Assembly: GCA_942490535.1 (NCBI GenBank)
Contig: CALNXQ010000004.1
Span: 806,001 to 870,000 of the forward strand
DNA: 64,000 nucleotides
Direction of reading: 5' to 3'
From: JAEINY01 sp942490535
Lineage (GTDB): Bacteria; Bacteroidota; Bacteroidia; Bacteroidales; Marinilabiliaceae
Part shown: piece after piece, positions 26,802-35,493 of the stretch
How positions within the stretch are numbered: the stretch's first letter is position 1
How the letters are laid out: each line of letters begins with the position of its first letter
The notes under the pieces: model-generated
Databases searched by the model: none
Seen by the model: the letters and a program-made list of their open reading frames with translations, nothing else
What the model was told of the DNA's origin: nothing
Made by a program: the position numbers and the translations under genes

Positions 26802-28739
26802 CTATTGCACCGTTAAACGGTCTTCAATCATTCGATTATTATATTGCTGAACCAGGGCTTTAGCATAGGTTTCTATTTCGGGGATATTCGACTTACCCAG
26901 CAGATTATTCTTTAATAGCGGATCTTCGTTGTAATTAAAGATACTCATCACTTCTTTCCCATTGAAATAAATCACATAATCATCCTTAGCGATTTGATAG
27001 GCACCATTGGTGTAATTAATAATGAAACGGTCACTCTGCGGATTCAAAAGGTCATTACCAAAGGCCAGGTAAGACTGATCATAGCCCAAATAGCTCAGTA
27101 CGGTGGGCATGATATCGATTTGCTGGGCTAATTTTTCATCCCGCCCCTGCAAGGTGGAATCGCCGGGGGCATAAAAAATAAGCGGTACCGCAAACTTATT
27201 CAGGGTGGTTTTTGATGCTTCAAAATGAGAGGCCGAACTATGATCAGCAGTGATCACAAAAATAGTATTTTCATACCACGGCATTGTTTTGGCGGTGGCA
27301 AAGAAATTCCGCAGGGCATTATCGGTGTATCCGATACACTGGTGCACGGGTAAAGTACCTTTGGGAAATACATCGGTATACTTTTCAGGTACTTTAAATG
27401 GATGGTGCGACGACACTGAAAAAAGCGTTGTGTAAAAGGGCTCCTTCATCTTATTCATCTCACGGGCATAGAACTGAAAGAACGGTTCGTCCCAGATGCC
27501 CCATATACCATCGTAATCATCATCGTTATTGTATTCATCCTTCCCCATGTACTTCTGAAAACCGGCCACTTTCGCAAAGGACTGAAAGCCCATGGAGCCA
27601 TTGGGGGCCCCGTGAAAAAAGGCTGATTCATAGCCTTCGGGGGTCAATAAGTTGGCCAGGGAATTCACTTTATTGCCTGAGTATTCAGACACCACATAGG
27701 GCAACACCAACGCTGGAATACTGGCAATCACCGAAGGCATGGCATCAATGGATTTTCGGCCATTGGCAAAGGTATTGGGAAAAATCAAGGCCTGTTGACT
27801 CAACGAATCCAGAAAAGGGGTGTACCCTTTATAGTTGCCATTATCTAAATGTGCATTAACCGAGCCTACAAATTCCCGGTTGAAACTCTCCAACATAAAG
27901 ATGACCACGTTCTTTTGTTTCTTGCCGGTGGTTGCCTGCGCCTTTTTGACCGGACTATACACCTTGTTCAATGCCTCTGCCGAGTCAAAAAAATCGTAGT
28001 TCGTAAAGCTCTTCTTGCCCCAGGTACGGATGATGCAAAACGGTGTATTTAATACCAACGCCATTTCATCGGGTGAATCCACGTATTTACCGGCATTAGA
28101 CATGGTAATGGGACGCGTTGAATGACGGTAACCACCACGCATGCCCACAATAGTGAATCCTGAGAATACCACCAAGGCGATCAGAGATGCCAATCCATAT
28201 AACCACTTATTGGAAAGTGCTATTCGCCGGGGTTTATAAATGGAATACGTGTAACTCAAAGCCCATACCAACCCAATGAACAATACCAGAACATACCAGT
28301 AATCCAGGATAAACTGCCCCCACAGAGAGCCCATGTTTTCCTCATTCTTCAGAATATCCAATACATTATAGGTGGTCCGCTTTAAGATGAACCGGTAGTA
28401 GATTAAATCGGTGGCATTAAAGGCAAATCCAATGGCATTTATCACTACAAACCACCATTTCAAAAACGTCTGATAGCCTTTTCCAAATTTAAAAGGCAAG
28501 GGCAACAAAAAGAAAATAAAATAGAGCGCATTTAAATAGAGAATGGCACTCAGATCAAACTTGAGTCCCCCGGCCATGATGGTAAGAAAACGGCCACCGT
28601 CCACATTTGGAAAGAGGTCACCATTAAACAGAAAAAAAAGGATTCGGAACACACTGTAAAAAGCCATTATCAGTAAGAAGCGATACAGCAAAACACCATA
28701 TTCATGTGCTTCTTTATTGGGAGGAGTCAAACGCCACAT
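26802..28739 (-). CDS. LTA synthase family sulfatase, membrane phosphoglycerol/phosphoethanolamine-transferase type
   Basis: A 645-residue protein with five N-terminal membrane helices (about 15-220) and a C-terminal alkaline-phosphatase-superfamily domain facing the periplasm. VIFMLESFNREFVG near residue 280 begins the metal site; the nucleophile is in GRKSIDAMPS near residue 329; further ligands are in FFHGAPNGSMGF, SSHHPF and TADHSSASH. In this superfamily the enzyme transfers or hydrolyses phospho-head groups. A Gram-negative has no lipoteichoic acid, so lipid or glycan modification is more likely. Transcribed alone. Confidence 0.88.
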   Translation of the reverse strand: MWRLTPPNKEAHEYGVLLYRFLLIMAFYSVFRILFFLFNGDLFPNVDGGRFLTIMAGGLKFDLSAILYLNALYFIFFLLPLPFKFGKGYQTFLKWWFVVINAIGFAFNATDLIYYRFILKRTTYNVLDILKNEENMGSLWGQFILDYWYVLVLFIGLVWALSYTYSIYKPRRIALSNKWLYGLASLIALVVFSGFTIVGMRGGYRHSTRPITMSNAGKYVDSPDEMALVLNTPFCIIRTWGKKSFTNYDFFDSAEALNKVYSPVKKAQATTGKKQKNVVIFMLESFNREFVGSVNAHLDNGNYKGYTPFLDSLSQQALIFPNTFANGRKSIDAMPSVIASIPALVLPYVVSEYSGNKVNSLANLLTPEGYESAFFHGAPNGSMGFQSFAKVAGFQKYMGKDEYNNDDDYDGIWGIWDEPFFQFYAREMNKMKEPFYTTLFSVSSHHPFKVPEKYTDVFPKGTLPVHQCIGYTDNALRNFFATAKTMPWYENTIFVITADHSSASHFEASKTTLNKFAVPLIFYAPGDSTLQGRDEKLAQQIDIMPTVLSYLGYDQSYLAFGNDLLNPQSDRFIINYTNGAYQIAKDDYVIYFNGKEVMSIFNYNEDPLLKNNLLGKSNIPEIETYAKALVQQYNNRMIEDRLTVQ

Positions 28740-28835
28740 AAAAAAATCTTTACAATAAAATCGCGTAAAGATAGCAATTAATCAGGATAGAGGAATTTGG
28801 CACTGTTTTTTAACACTCGTTGACAGACAAAAAAA

Positions 28836-28870
28836 AGGTCTACTTGGCTAAAGTATAACCAGTAAACCTT
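28836..28870 (-). terminator. Terminator after asnA
   Basis: AAAGGTCTACTTGG and CCAGTAAACCTTT form an imperfect stem around about ten bases, with A-rich plus-strand sequence that reads as T-rich on the asnA transcript. Confidence 0.6.
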
Positions 28871-28896
28871 TCCTTGCATATTAAAAACCCAGTTCG

Positions 28897-29937
28897 TTAA
28901 ACAAGTACAATGTTATTTGATTTACATTTCTGACGCATCTCCTCAGGCCAGATGCTGGCTTGAATTTCGCCAATGTGCGCCTTTCTCAGAAAGAACATGC
29001 ACAAACGGGACTGACCGATTCCGCCTCCAATGGAAAGGGGCAATCCTCCTTCCAATAAACGTTTATGGAAATAAAGCTCTTTGCGGTCGGTACATCCTTC
29101 CATCTCCAATTGACGCTCCAATGCTTCCGGACTCACCCGGATACCCATGGATGAAATTTCGAATGAACGCTCCAGAATTGGGTTCCAAAGCAGGATATCG
29201 CCATTTAAACCTTTGTAACCATTCACCGTTGATGTACTCCAGTCATCGTAATCGGGGGCCCGCCCATCGTGCTTCTCGCCATCAGCCAATTGACTTCCAA
29301 TCCCTATCAGGAAAACCGCGCCATACTCTTTTGTAATGGCATCTTCCCGTTCTTTGGAGGATAAGTCCGGATATTGTTTTTGTAAATCTTCCGCATGGAT
29401 GAAGGTGATGTTTTCCGGCAATAGCGGTTTAATATTTGGATACCGCTCATATACCACAAATTCAGTTCGCTTCATCACTTCATACAATTTCGAAACCACG
29501 TGTTTCAGGAAATCCAAATTGTATTGATCCGCTGAGATATGACGTTCCCAATCCCATTGATCCACATAGAGCGAGTGAATGTTATCCAACTCTTCATCGG
29601 GACGGATGGCATTCATATCGGTATACAACCCATAGCCACATTCAATGTCGTAATCGGCCAACATCAAGCGTTTCCATTTAGCCAAACTGTGTACCACTTC
29701 GGCCTGAGCATCACCCAGGTGCTTCACCGGAAATGAAACAGGCCGTTCGGTACCATTCAAATCATCATTAATACCGGTCCCTTTCATCACAAACAAAGGG
29801 GCCGTTACTCTTCGCAACCGTAATTCAGCTGCCAATGCCGCCTGAAAATGATCTTTCACCACTAAAATGGCATGTTCCGTTTGCTTGAGATCCAGCAACG
29901 GTTGATATCTTTTAGGTATAAATAATTTAGAAGTCAT
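28897..29937 (-). CDS. asnA: Aspartate-ammonia ligase
   Basis: A 346-residue class II tRNA-synthetase-like enzyme that makes asparagine from aspartate, ammonia and ATP. The N-terminal FIPKRYQPLLDLKQTE, central AQAEVVHSLAKWKR and C-terminal SIGGGIGQSRLCMFFLRKAHIGE stretches are all signatures of AsnA, and the length is that of the E. coli type. It works in the cytosol. It is monocistronic; a TATATTTG box lies 28 bases upstream. Confidence 0.96.
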   Translation of the reverse strand: MTSKLFIPKRYQPLLDLKQTEHAILVVKDHFQAALAAELRLRRVTAPLFVMKGTGINDDLNGTERPVSFPVKHLGDAQAEVVHSLAKWKRLMLADYDIECGYGLYTDMNAIRPDEELDNIHSLYVDQWDWERHISADQYNLDFLKHVVSKLYEVMKRTEFVVYERYPNIKPLLPENITFIHAEDLQKQYPDLSSKEREDAITKEYGAVFLIGIGSQLADGEKHDGRAPDYDDWSTSTVNGYKGLNGDILLWNPILERSFEISSMGIRVSPEALERQLEMEGCTDRKELYFHKRLLEGGLPLSIGGGIGQSRLCMFFLRKAHIGEIQASIWPEEMRQKCKSNNIVLV

Positions 29938-29964
29938 TTGATTTAATTTGTGTTAATCTGGTAG

Positions 29965-29972
29965 CAAATATA
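29965..29972 (-). promoter_or_regulatory. -7 box of the asnA promoter
   Basis: On the minus strand the sequence reads TATATTTG, a perfect TANNTTTG match, 28 bases ahead of the ATG. A TTTTCG about 20 bases further upstream may serve as a weak -33 element. Confidence 0.55.
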
Positions 29973-30109
29973 CAGCATAAACTATTAATCGAAAACTTTA
30001 CAGTGGTTTTTTCTTTCTGATTTTCTATTTTGATACATGATTTTTATCAGACTGTAAGCAGATGTCCATCCTGACCTAACGAATTTAAAGTCCCGCGCTC
30101 CTACCAAAA

Positions 30110-30140
30110 TTGGTCAGTTGCCGTCAAAATCCTACTTTTG
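30110..30140 (+). promoter_or_regulatory. Promoter of the second MFS gene
   Basis: TTGG at 30110-30113 and TACTTTTG at 30133-30140, 19 bases apart, match the Bacteroidota -33/-7 pair. Transcription would begin about 15 bases before the start codon at 30161. Confidence 0.65.
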
Positions 30141-30160
30141 CCACATCAAATTTTAGGACA

Positions 30161-31372
30161 ATGGCGTCTTTAAACGGAAATATTACAAAGCTTTACCTCA
30201 TTAAAATAGCCAAATGGTTCATGTTAACCATGCCTATTTTAATGCTCTTTTACCATGATCTGGGCTTTACGGTGGAAGAATCCTTTCAGTTAAAAGCCAT
30301 CTACAGCATTGCCATAGTCTTATTTGAAATTCCTTCGGGCTATGCCGCTGATGTATTGGGGCGTAAGCGCACGCTCATCTTCGGAAGCATCATGGGCACC
30401 TTAGGATTTGCCATCTATTCCTTTTATTCCGGGTTTTATGCTTTCCTGGCAGCTGAACTGATTTTAGGGATTGGCCAAAGTTTCATCAGCGGGGCCGATT
30501 CAGCCATGTTGTACGATAGCCTGAAAGCACAAAACCGTCAGAAAGATTACCTGAAGCTGGAGGGGCGAAATTTCTCTGTGGGTAACTTCAGCGAAGCCAT
30601 TGCCGGCTTTGCGGGTGGCGCACTGGCTGAGATCAGCTTACGCATGCCCTTCTTTTTCCAAACCGGCATTGCTTTTATTGCGATACCGGCAGCCATTTTA
30701 TTGGTGGAACCACAAGTGTATACACGGACGCAGAAAGCCACCTGGAAGGACATCTTCAACGTGGTGAGATATGCCATGATTGAAAATAAAAGCTTGCGGT
30801 ATAACATCATCTACTCCTCCATCATTGGTTCAGCTACCTTAACCATGGCATGGATCTTCCCATTATACCTCGCTGAAATCAATTTTAGTGAAATACACAT
30901 TGGTGCTACCAGTACGGTACTGAATTTAATTGTGGGCCTGACCACCTTAGCGGCCTATAAAATCGAACGGCGACTGGCTCCCAAATTTACCATCTGGGGC
31001 TTTACCCTGGTCATTACCGGTGCTTTTATTGCCGCCGGATTCCTGCATTCCATTTATGTTCTCCCGGTACTCATGGTCTTCTATTTTTCGCGGGGTATCG
31101 CCACACCTGTCTTAAAAGATTACATCAATCGTATCACCTCCTCTGAGATGCGAGCCACTGTGTTATCTATCCGTAGTTTGATCATTCGGGCGAACTTTTC
31201 CGTCCTGGCTCCCCTATTTGGATACATGACTGACCGCTTATCGTTGAGTCAGGCATTCATGATCATTGGGGGTATTTTCATGGTGTTGACAGGCTCATGT
31301 ATCATTTTATTTTTGAGATCACTTGAAAAGCAGAAAAAAAAGGAACAAGAATTACAAGAGTCGATGGGCTAA
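30161..31372 (+). CDS. MFS transporter
   Basis: A 403-residue membrane protein with twelve predicted helices. Motif A appears after helix 2 as GYAADVLGRKRTL, and the sequence from helix 4 (GQSFISGADSAMLYDSL) is typical of drug or sugar-efflux MFS families. The start is the ATG at 30161: it follows the predicted promoter, whereas an in-frame upstream ATG would overlap the -7 box. The substrate is unknown. It is followed by the fluoride riboswitch and has no clear terminator of its own. Confidence 0.87.
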   Translation: MASLNGNITKLYLIKIAKWFMLTMPILMLFYHDLGFTVEESFQLKAIYSIAIVLFEIPSGYAADVLGRKRTLIFGSIMGTLGFAIYSFYSGFYAFLAAELILGIGQSFISGADSAMLYDSLKAQNRQKDYLKLEGRNFSVGNFSEAIAGFAGGALAEISLRMPFFFQTGIAFIAIPAAILLVEPQVYTRTQKATWKDIFNVVRYAMIENKSLRYNIIYSSIIGSATLTMAWIFPLYLAEINFSEIHIGATSTVLNLIVGLTTLAAYKIERRLAPKFTIWGFTLVITGAFIAAGFLHSIYVLPVLMVFYFSRGIATPVLKDYINRITSSEMRATVLSIRSLIIRANFSVLAPLFGYMTDRLSLSQAFMIIGGIFMVLTGSCIILFLRSLEKQKKKEQELQESMG

Positions 31373-31432
31373 TTAAAGATCAATGTGCCGGGGTAATATT
31401 TTCACAATAATTACTATTTTCGCAGTTCGAAA

Positions 31433-31486
31433 AAGGAAATGGTGTCTTCCTACTGAACCGCCTTCAAAGGCTGATGACGCCTGTTT
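31433..31486 (+). promoter_or_regulatory. Fluoride riboswitch (crcB motif)
   Basis: The sequence fits the fluoride aptamer in order. GGAA (31435-31438) pairs with TTCC (31447-31450) as the first hairpin; its loop AUGGUGUC offers GGUGUC (31441-31446), which pairs with GACGCC (31476-31481) to form the pseudoknot; GCC and GGC (31460-31462 and 31469-31471) close the middle hairpin; the conserved GCUGAUGACGCC block is present (as GGCTGATGACGCC). Such aptamers bind fluoride with Mg2+ and turn on fluoride export. The next gene is a CLC-F antiporter, which confirms the identity. A TATTTTCG at 31415-31422 may be the -7 box. Confidence 0.96.
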
Positions 31487-31518
31487 AAAAATATGGAAGA
31501 GGTATATCTTTTAAACAG
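31481..31518 (+). promoter_or_regulatory. Candidate expression-platform hairpin of the fluoride riboswitch
   Basis: CTGTTTAAAA (31481-31490) and TTTTAAACAG (31509-31518) are perfectly complementary over ten bases and include the last base of the aptamer pseudoknot. The loop contains GGAAGAGG, a possible ribosome-binding site. The hairpin ends eight bases before the ATG, so control of translation initiation is the likely mode. Confidence 0.6.
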
Positions 31519-31526
31519 CAATCAGC

Positions 31527-32822
31527 ATGATTCAAAAACACAGTAACGTAATGCTTTCAATGCGGGAGTTAATTTTAAAAAAACTACCCACCTTTCAGGG
31601 TATCTTAACGTGGACTTTACTAAGTAGTCTGATAGCCCTCTGCGTGGGTGCTTCCAGTGCACTCTTTCTGGCCTCTTTGCATTGGGCCACTGATTTCAGG
31701 GAAGCGCATAAGCTCATTATCCTGGCTCTACCCCTTGTGGGCTTATTAATTGGTTTGTTTTTTTACTGGTGGGGCAAGGACATTGAAGCGGGCAACAACC
31801 TGATCATCGATAACATTCATAAACCCAAGAAAATTATCCCCTTTAAAATGGCCCCTTTCATCTTGATTGGAACCGTCTTGACCCATCTGTTTGGGGGATC
31901 GGCCGGACGTGAGGGAACAGCCATTCAAATGGGAGGCGCCATTGCAGACCAGTTCACCCATTTTTTTAGACTAAGCAAGCGCAGCCGGCAAATTATTCTG
32001 GTGGCCGGAATGAGTGCCGGGTTTGGTTCTGTCTTTGGAACGCCGCTGGCCGGAGCCATCTTTGGCTTGGAAGTCTACCGCATTGGCAAATTAAAATACG
32101 ATGCCATTTTTGCCGCCTTTGTATCTTCGGTATTGGCTGATTTCGTCACCACAAGCCTGGGCATTCATCACACCCACTACGTGATCGACCTGGTACCACA
32201 CATGAACGTAACGCATTTGCTCATTTCTATTGTGGCCGGCATCTGTTTTGGAATTGCAGCTACGAGCTTTTCAAAGCTCACCCATCAAATCAATGGCTGG
32301 GGCAAGCAACTGATCAAACAACCGTATTTACGTCCTGTCTTTGGCGGTATCATAATAGTTGGAGCCGTTTATCTATTGGGTACTCACCGCTACATTGGAT
32401 TGGGCGTTCCTACCATTGTGGAGTCCTTCTCGGTACAGCAACCCGGTTACGATTTTGCCTTAAAGATACTTTTAACGGCCATTACATTGGGTATGGGATT
32501 TAAGGGCGGTGAAGTAACCCCTTTGTTCTTCATCGGAGCTACCTTGGGAAGTGCCCTGTCATTTGTATTGCCGTTACCCGTTGGATTGTTAGCAGGCATG
32601 GGATTCGTCGCTGTTTTTGCAGGCGCTTCCAATACTCCCTTAGCCTCCAGCATTATGGCCATTGAATTATTTGGCGTTGAATGCGGGGCGTATGTAGCCA
32701 TTGCGTGCGTTGTGTCATACCTGGTTTCGGGACACAGCGGCATCTACGGATCACAAATGATTGGTGAACCAAAAATTTTCAGCAAGATAAATGACACCGG
32801 CAAGCGCTTGAAAGAGCTATAG
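31527..32822 (+). CDS. CLC-F type fluoride/proton antiporter
   Basis: A 431-residue CLC-superfamily protein that exports fluoride. Two features set it apart from chloride CLCs: GNNLI at residues 89-93 in place of GSGIP, and GREGT at 127-131 in place of GREGP. The gating glutamate is in that second motif. About 14 helices follow the CLC plan, including GFKGGEVTPLFFIGATLG near residue 325 and AGASNTPLASSIMAIELFG near 365. It works in the inner membrane. It is directly under a fluoride riboswitch, so fluoride as substrate is well supported by both motif and context. The ATG at 31527 follows the platform hairpin; ATGs at 31551 and 31560 are alternatives. Confidence 0.95.
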   Translation: MIQKHSNVMLSMRELILKKLPTFQGILTWTLLSSLIALCVGASSALFLASLHWATDFREAHKLIILALPLVGLLIGLFFYWWGKDIEAGNNLIIDNIHKPKKIIPFKMAPFILIGTVLTHLFGGSAGREGTAIQMGGAIADQFTHFFRLSKRSRQIILVAGMSAGFGSVFGTPLAGAIFGLEVYRIGKLKYDAIFAAFVSSVLADFVTTSLGIHHTHYVIDLVPHMNVTHLLISIVAGICFGIAATSFSKLTHQINGWGKQLIKQPYLRPVFGGIIIVGAVYLLGTHRYIGLGVPTIVESFSVQQPGYDFALKILLTAITLGMGFKGGEVTPLFFIGATLGSALSFVLPLPVGLLAGMGFVAVFAGASNTPLASSIMAIELFGVECGAYVAIACVVSYLVSGHSGIYGSQMIGEPKIFSKINDTGKRLKEL

Positions 32823-32838
32823 CGAGGGGATAAAAACG

Positions 32839-32868
32839 AAAAGCAGCCTTTCTATAAAGACTGCTTTT
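32839..32868 (+). terminator. Terminator after the CLC-F gene
   Basis: AAAAGCAG and CTGCTTTT form an eight-base stem with a loop of about 14 bases, 17 bases past the stop. Confidence 0.75.
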
Positions 32869-32900
32869 GTATATCTATATCACCACTTTGTATTGGTTAT

Positions 32901-33092
32901 TCATCCGGCAACGGATAAGAATAAATGGTGACTCAATTGATGATACCTACCATTAAATTCAGTATCAAGCCATACTAGTAACTTTTTTACGTCCTGGCTG
33001 GATAACCAGCCAAATGATTTCTCCAATTCTTTCCGGAATAAAACCGGATTTTCTGCCAAGGCCCTTAGGACAGATTTTTGGTGTTCCAGCAT
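32901..33092 (-). CDS. Small hypothetical protein, possible winged-helix fragment
   Basis: A 63-residue protein. The sequence HQKSVLRALAENPVLFRKELEKSFGWLSSQDVKKLLVWLDTEF suggests two or three helices like those of a small helix-turn-helix domain, ending in a short hydrophobic tail. A purine-rich AAAGGG lies before the ATG, which supports translation. I do not recognise a family. It sits between the CLC-F terminator and the radical SAM gene, both of which read away from it or on the same strand upstream. Confidence 0.5.
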   Translation of the reverse strand: MLEHQKSVLRALAENPVLFRKELEKSFGWLSSQDVKKLLVWLDTEFNGRYHQLSHHLFLSVAG

Positions 33093-33203
33093 ACCCTTTC
33101 ATTTTTAATTCTTACTTAAATTACGCAATTCATTAAAAAAAAGAAAGGGCAAAACGATTCATTTTTGACGAAATGGCCGTTCGTGTTTATAAATGAAATA
33201 TTA

Positions 33204-34445
33204 CTATTCTCTAAGTCCTTGTTCCAGATATTCGTACTGCCAATTCTCAAAAAGAAATCCATCTTCGGGAATGGTTACAGGTTCCAGATCCACCAGATTC
33301 TGATGAGCCAGAGCCTCGCCACCAAGAAATTTGTAGGGCGCCTTGGCAATCCCTGCTTCCACCCCATATTGTTTATGTTTTAACGACAGCAGGGCGCTTC
33401 CTGGAGAGGAGGTTTTGCCATCCGTTAGTAATAACCCTTTATAGCACACTTCGCCATTCCGAATTTCCCTCAAATACCCTTTCTCCGTAATCCGACTCTC
33501 GGGCTGACACAACACTTCGGCCAGTCGTTTGCGGTAACCCGCTTTCTGAAACCGGTATTTAAAGAAAAAGGAGCAATAATTAATGCCGATCTCTAACTGA
33601 TGGATTCGGGCATATTCGATGAGTTCCAGAGCGGTCAATTCTGACTCCAATACAATGGGCCGTTCGGCTGGCAAATAGGTGTAATCGCGGGTGGCCAGCT
33701 TTGCTACATTGAAGGGTGTTAACCGAAGCTGGTGCAGGTTCAGATTACTCACCCCGGCTTCGATCATTTCCGGCAACAGATTTATCAACCGTTCCTTCTC
33801 TTCGGGGACTGCCGGAATTTCGATGGTAATGGTATCAATGATGCCCTGGGCTAGTTTCACCTTGTCCAAACGGTAAGCTGTGGCTCCAATGTCAAACCGT
33901 ATTTCGTTTAATCCGGCAGCTGCCAGTTGCTCCATTTTATCGCGGTCCGCCGGGATGCCATTGGTGTACATCCAGATGTGAATATCCGGCGAACAGTACT
34001 TTCGTACAGCCTTTAAATAGGCCAAAGTGCGGTCAAAATAGAGCAAGGGTTCACCCCCGCTGAAACTGACGCCCTGAAACTTAAAATGATTGACATATTC
34101 CGCGTAAGCCTCCGGTGTATCAAAGGTTAATTGCTGTGAAGTCGGCTGATCATCTTTGGATTGGTCAGTAGGACAATAAAAACAGGAGGCATTGCATTTT
34201 CCCGTAATAAATAAACAGCTCCATAACCCTTCTCCACACCTTTGACAGCCCTTAGAGATGTGATGGTAAAAGGGTTTAGTCCCCTTGAAAAGTGTATCCT
34301 TACTGCCCGCTTCCAACAACTGGGTACGTTTTTCGAGCAACTCAAAGGCATTGTATGGATTTATCCATTTCAAAGCCGGATAAGCTGAATAGAGTTGTTT
34401 ATTGTCATTAACAAGCCCATTCAGGTAATGATAAAATGGTGACAT
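33204..34445 (-). CDS. Radical SAM protein with an extra cysteine motif
   Basis: A 413-residue enzyme. CNASCFYC near residues 82-90 is the radical SAM CxxxCxxC that holds the 4Fe-4S cluster, and FSGGEPLL near 130 is the SAM-binding GGE motif. Upstream of the cluster lie further cysteines in KGCQRCGEGLWSCLFITGKC, giving a Cys-rich run. The C-terminus lacks a SPASM-like Cys set. Its reaction is unknown; activase or tRNA-like modification roles are possible. I use the ATG at 34445 (MSPFYHYL), since the longer frame would add 37 residues of hydrophobic, poorly coding sequence; the ATG at 34457 is also possible. Confidence 0.82.
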   Translation of the reverse strand: MSPFYHYLNGLVNDNKQLYSAYPALKWINPYNAFELLEKRTQLLEAGSKDTLFKGTKPFYHHISKGCQRCGEGLWSCLFITGKCNASCFYCPTDQSKDDQPTSQQLTFDTPEAYAEYVNHFKFQGVSFSGGEPLLYFDRTLAYLKAVRKYCSPDIHIWMYTNGIPADRDKMEQLAAAGLNEIRFDIGATAYRLDKVKLAQGIIDTITIEIPAVPEEKERLINLLPEMIEAGVSNLNLHQLRLTPFNVAKLATRDYTYLPAERPIVLESELTALELIEYARIHQLEIGINYCSFFFKYRFQKAGYRKRLAEVLCQPESRITEKGYLREIRNGEVCYKGLLLTDGKTSSPGSALLSLKHKQYGVEAGIAKAPYKFLGGEALAHQNLVDLEPVTIPEDGFLFENWQYEYLEQGLRE

Positions 34446-34719
34446 GGCATGTATCATAAAATGAATAAAATGGTAATCAACGTATACAAATGCGCACGTT
34501 AATAAACATAATGTAAACGTTTCGCACAGGAAAAACCCCCACAATGAATGGTTCAACTTCTGAAAACTGAATAGAGGATTCTCTTACAGCTCTGAAAACA
34601 CATAAAGGCACATCAACAATCGGTTGTTGTCGAAGGAAGACTTTATGGTAGATAAAATAGATTGATGTGTTTTCATCGGCTGTAAAAGTAACGTATTACC
34701 GGATATATCCAACGCTAAA

Positions 34720-34751
34720 AAGCCAAAACACGCAGTAGTGTGTTTTGGCTT
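34720..34751 (-). terminator. Terminator after msrA
   Basis: AAGCCAAAACACGC and GTGTGTTTTGGCTT form a long stem with a four-base loop, 45 bases past the msrA stop on the minus strand. Confidence 0.8.
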
Positions 34752-34795
34752 AATGATTAACCAATTATAGGGACAAATGGTCTGTTTTATGCTTT

Positions 34796-35404
34796 TTAAT
34801 ACGTAGATTTCAATTTATCTTCAAACATTTTTTTAAACTTCTTCACTTTAGGATTGACAACCATGCGGCAATAAGGCTGATTTGGATTATTGGCAAAATA
34901 ATCCTGGTGATAATTCTCGGCTTCATAAAACCGGTCAAAAGCCGTCACTTCGGTGACGATGGGAGTATCAAAAGCCCCCTGTTTATTCAATTCCGCAATG
35001 ATCAATTCGGCCTTTCTCTTTTGCTCCTCGGAATGATAAAAGATGGCCGATCGGTATTGCGTGCCCACATCTGCCCCCTGACGGTTGAGCGTTGTGGGAT
35101 CATGGGTGGCAAAAAATACTTCCAGTAGGTCTTCAAAACTGACTACTTGCGCATCATAGGTGATTTGCACCACTTCGGCATGACCGGTCAGACCTGAACA
35201 TACTTCTTTATAAGTGGGATTATTAACCTTTCCACCACTGTAACCGGAAACAACCTTATCCACCCCTTCCATTTGGGCATAAACAGCTTCGGTACACCAA
35301 AAACAACCACCTCCAAAGGTGGCCACCGCTTTATCTTGTGCATTCATACAATACGAATTCAATAAAAGAAAACTAACAACTATATATTTAATGATTGTGT
35401 TCAT
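34796..35404 (-). CDS. msrA: Exported peptide-methionine (S)-S-oxide reductase
   Basis: A 202-residue MsrA that reduces methionine sulfoxide in proteins. The active site GGGCFWCTE has its nucleophile at Cys34. Residues 1-22 form a signal peptide (hydrophobic IIKYIVVSFLLLNSY, cleavage probably after MNA), so the enzyme acts in the periplasm or envelope. GYSGG and GLTGHAEVVQ further on match the family. I start at the ATG at 35404 because it precedes the signal helix; an upstream ATG would add seven residues. It stands alone, with the RarA gene divergent upstream. Confidence 0.93.
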   Translation of the reverse strand: MNTIIKYIVVSFLLLNSYCMNAQDKAVATFGGGCFWCTEAVYAQMEGVDKVVSGYSGGKVNNPTYKEVCSGLTGHAEVVQITYDAQVVSFEDLLEVFFATHDPTTLNRQGADVGTQYRSAIFYHSEEQKRKAELIIAELNKQGAFDTPIVTEVTAFDRFYEAENYHQDYFANNPNQPYCRMVVNPKVKKFKKMFEDKLKSTY

Positions 35405-35493
35405 AACTCTTTTCTCAAGAAACATCCGAAATTGGGTTTTGTTTAGGCCTGTTGAAAGGCTTTTTGTAATTTTATGACCTTAAAATTTATGCT

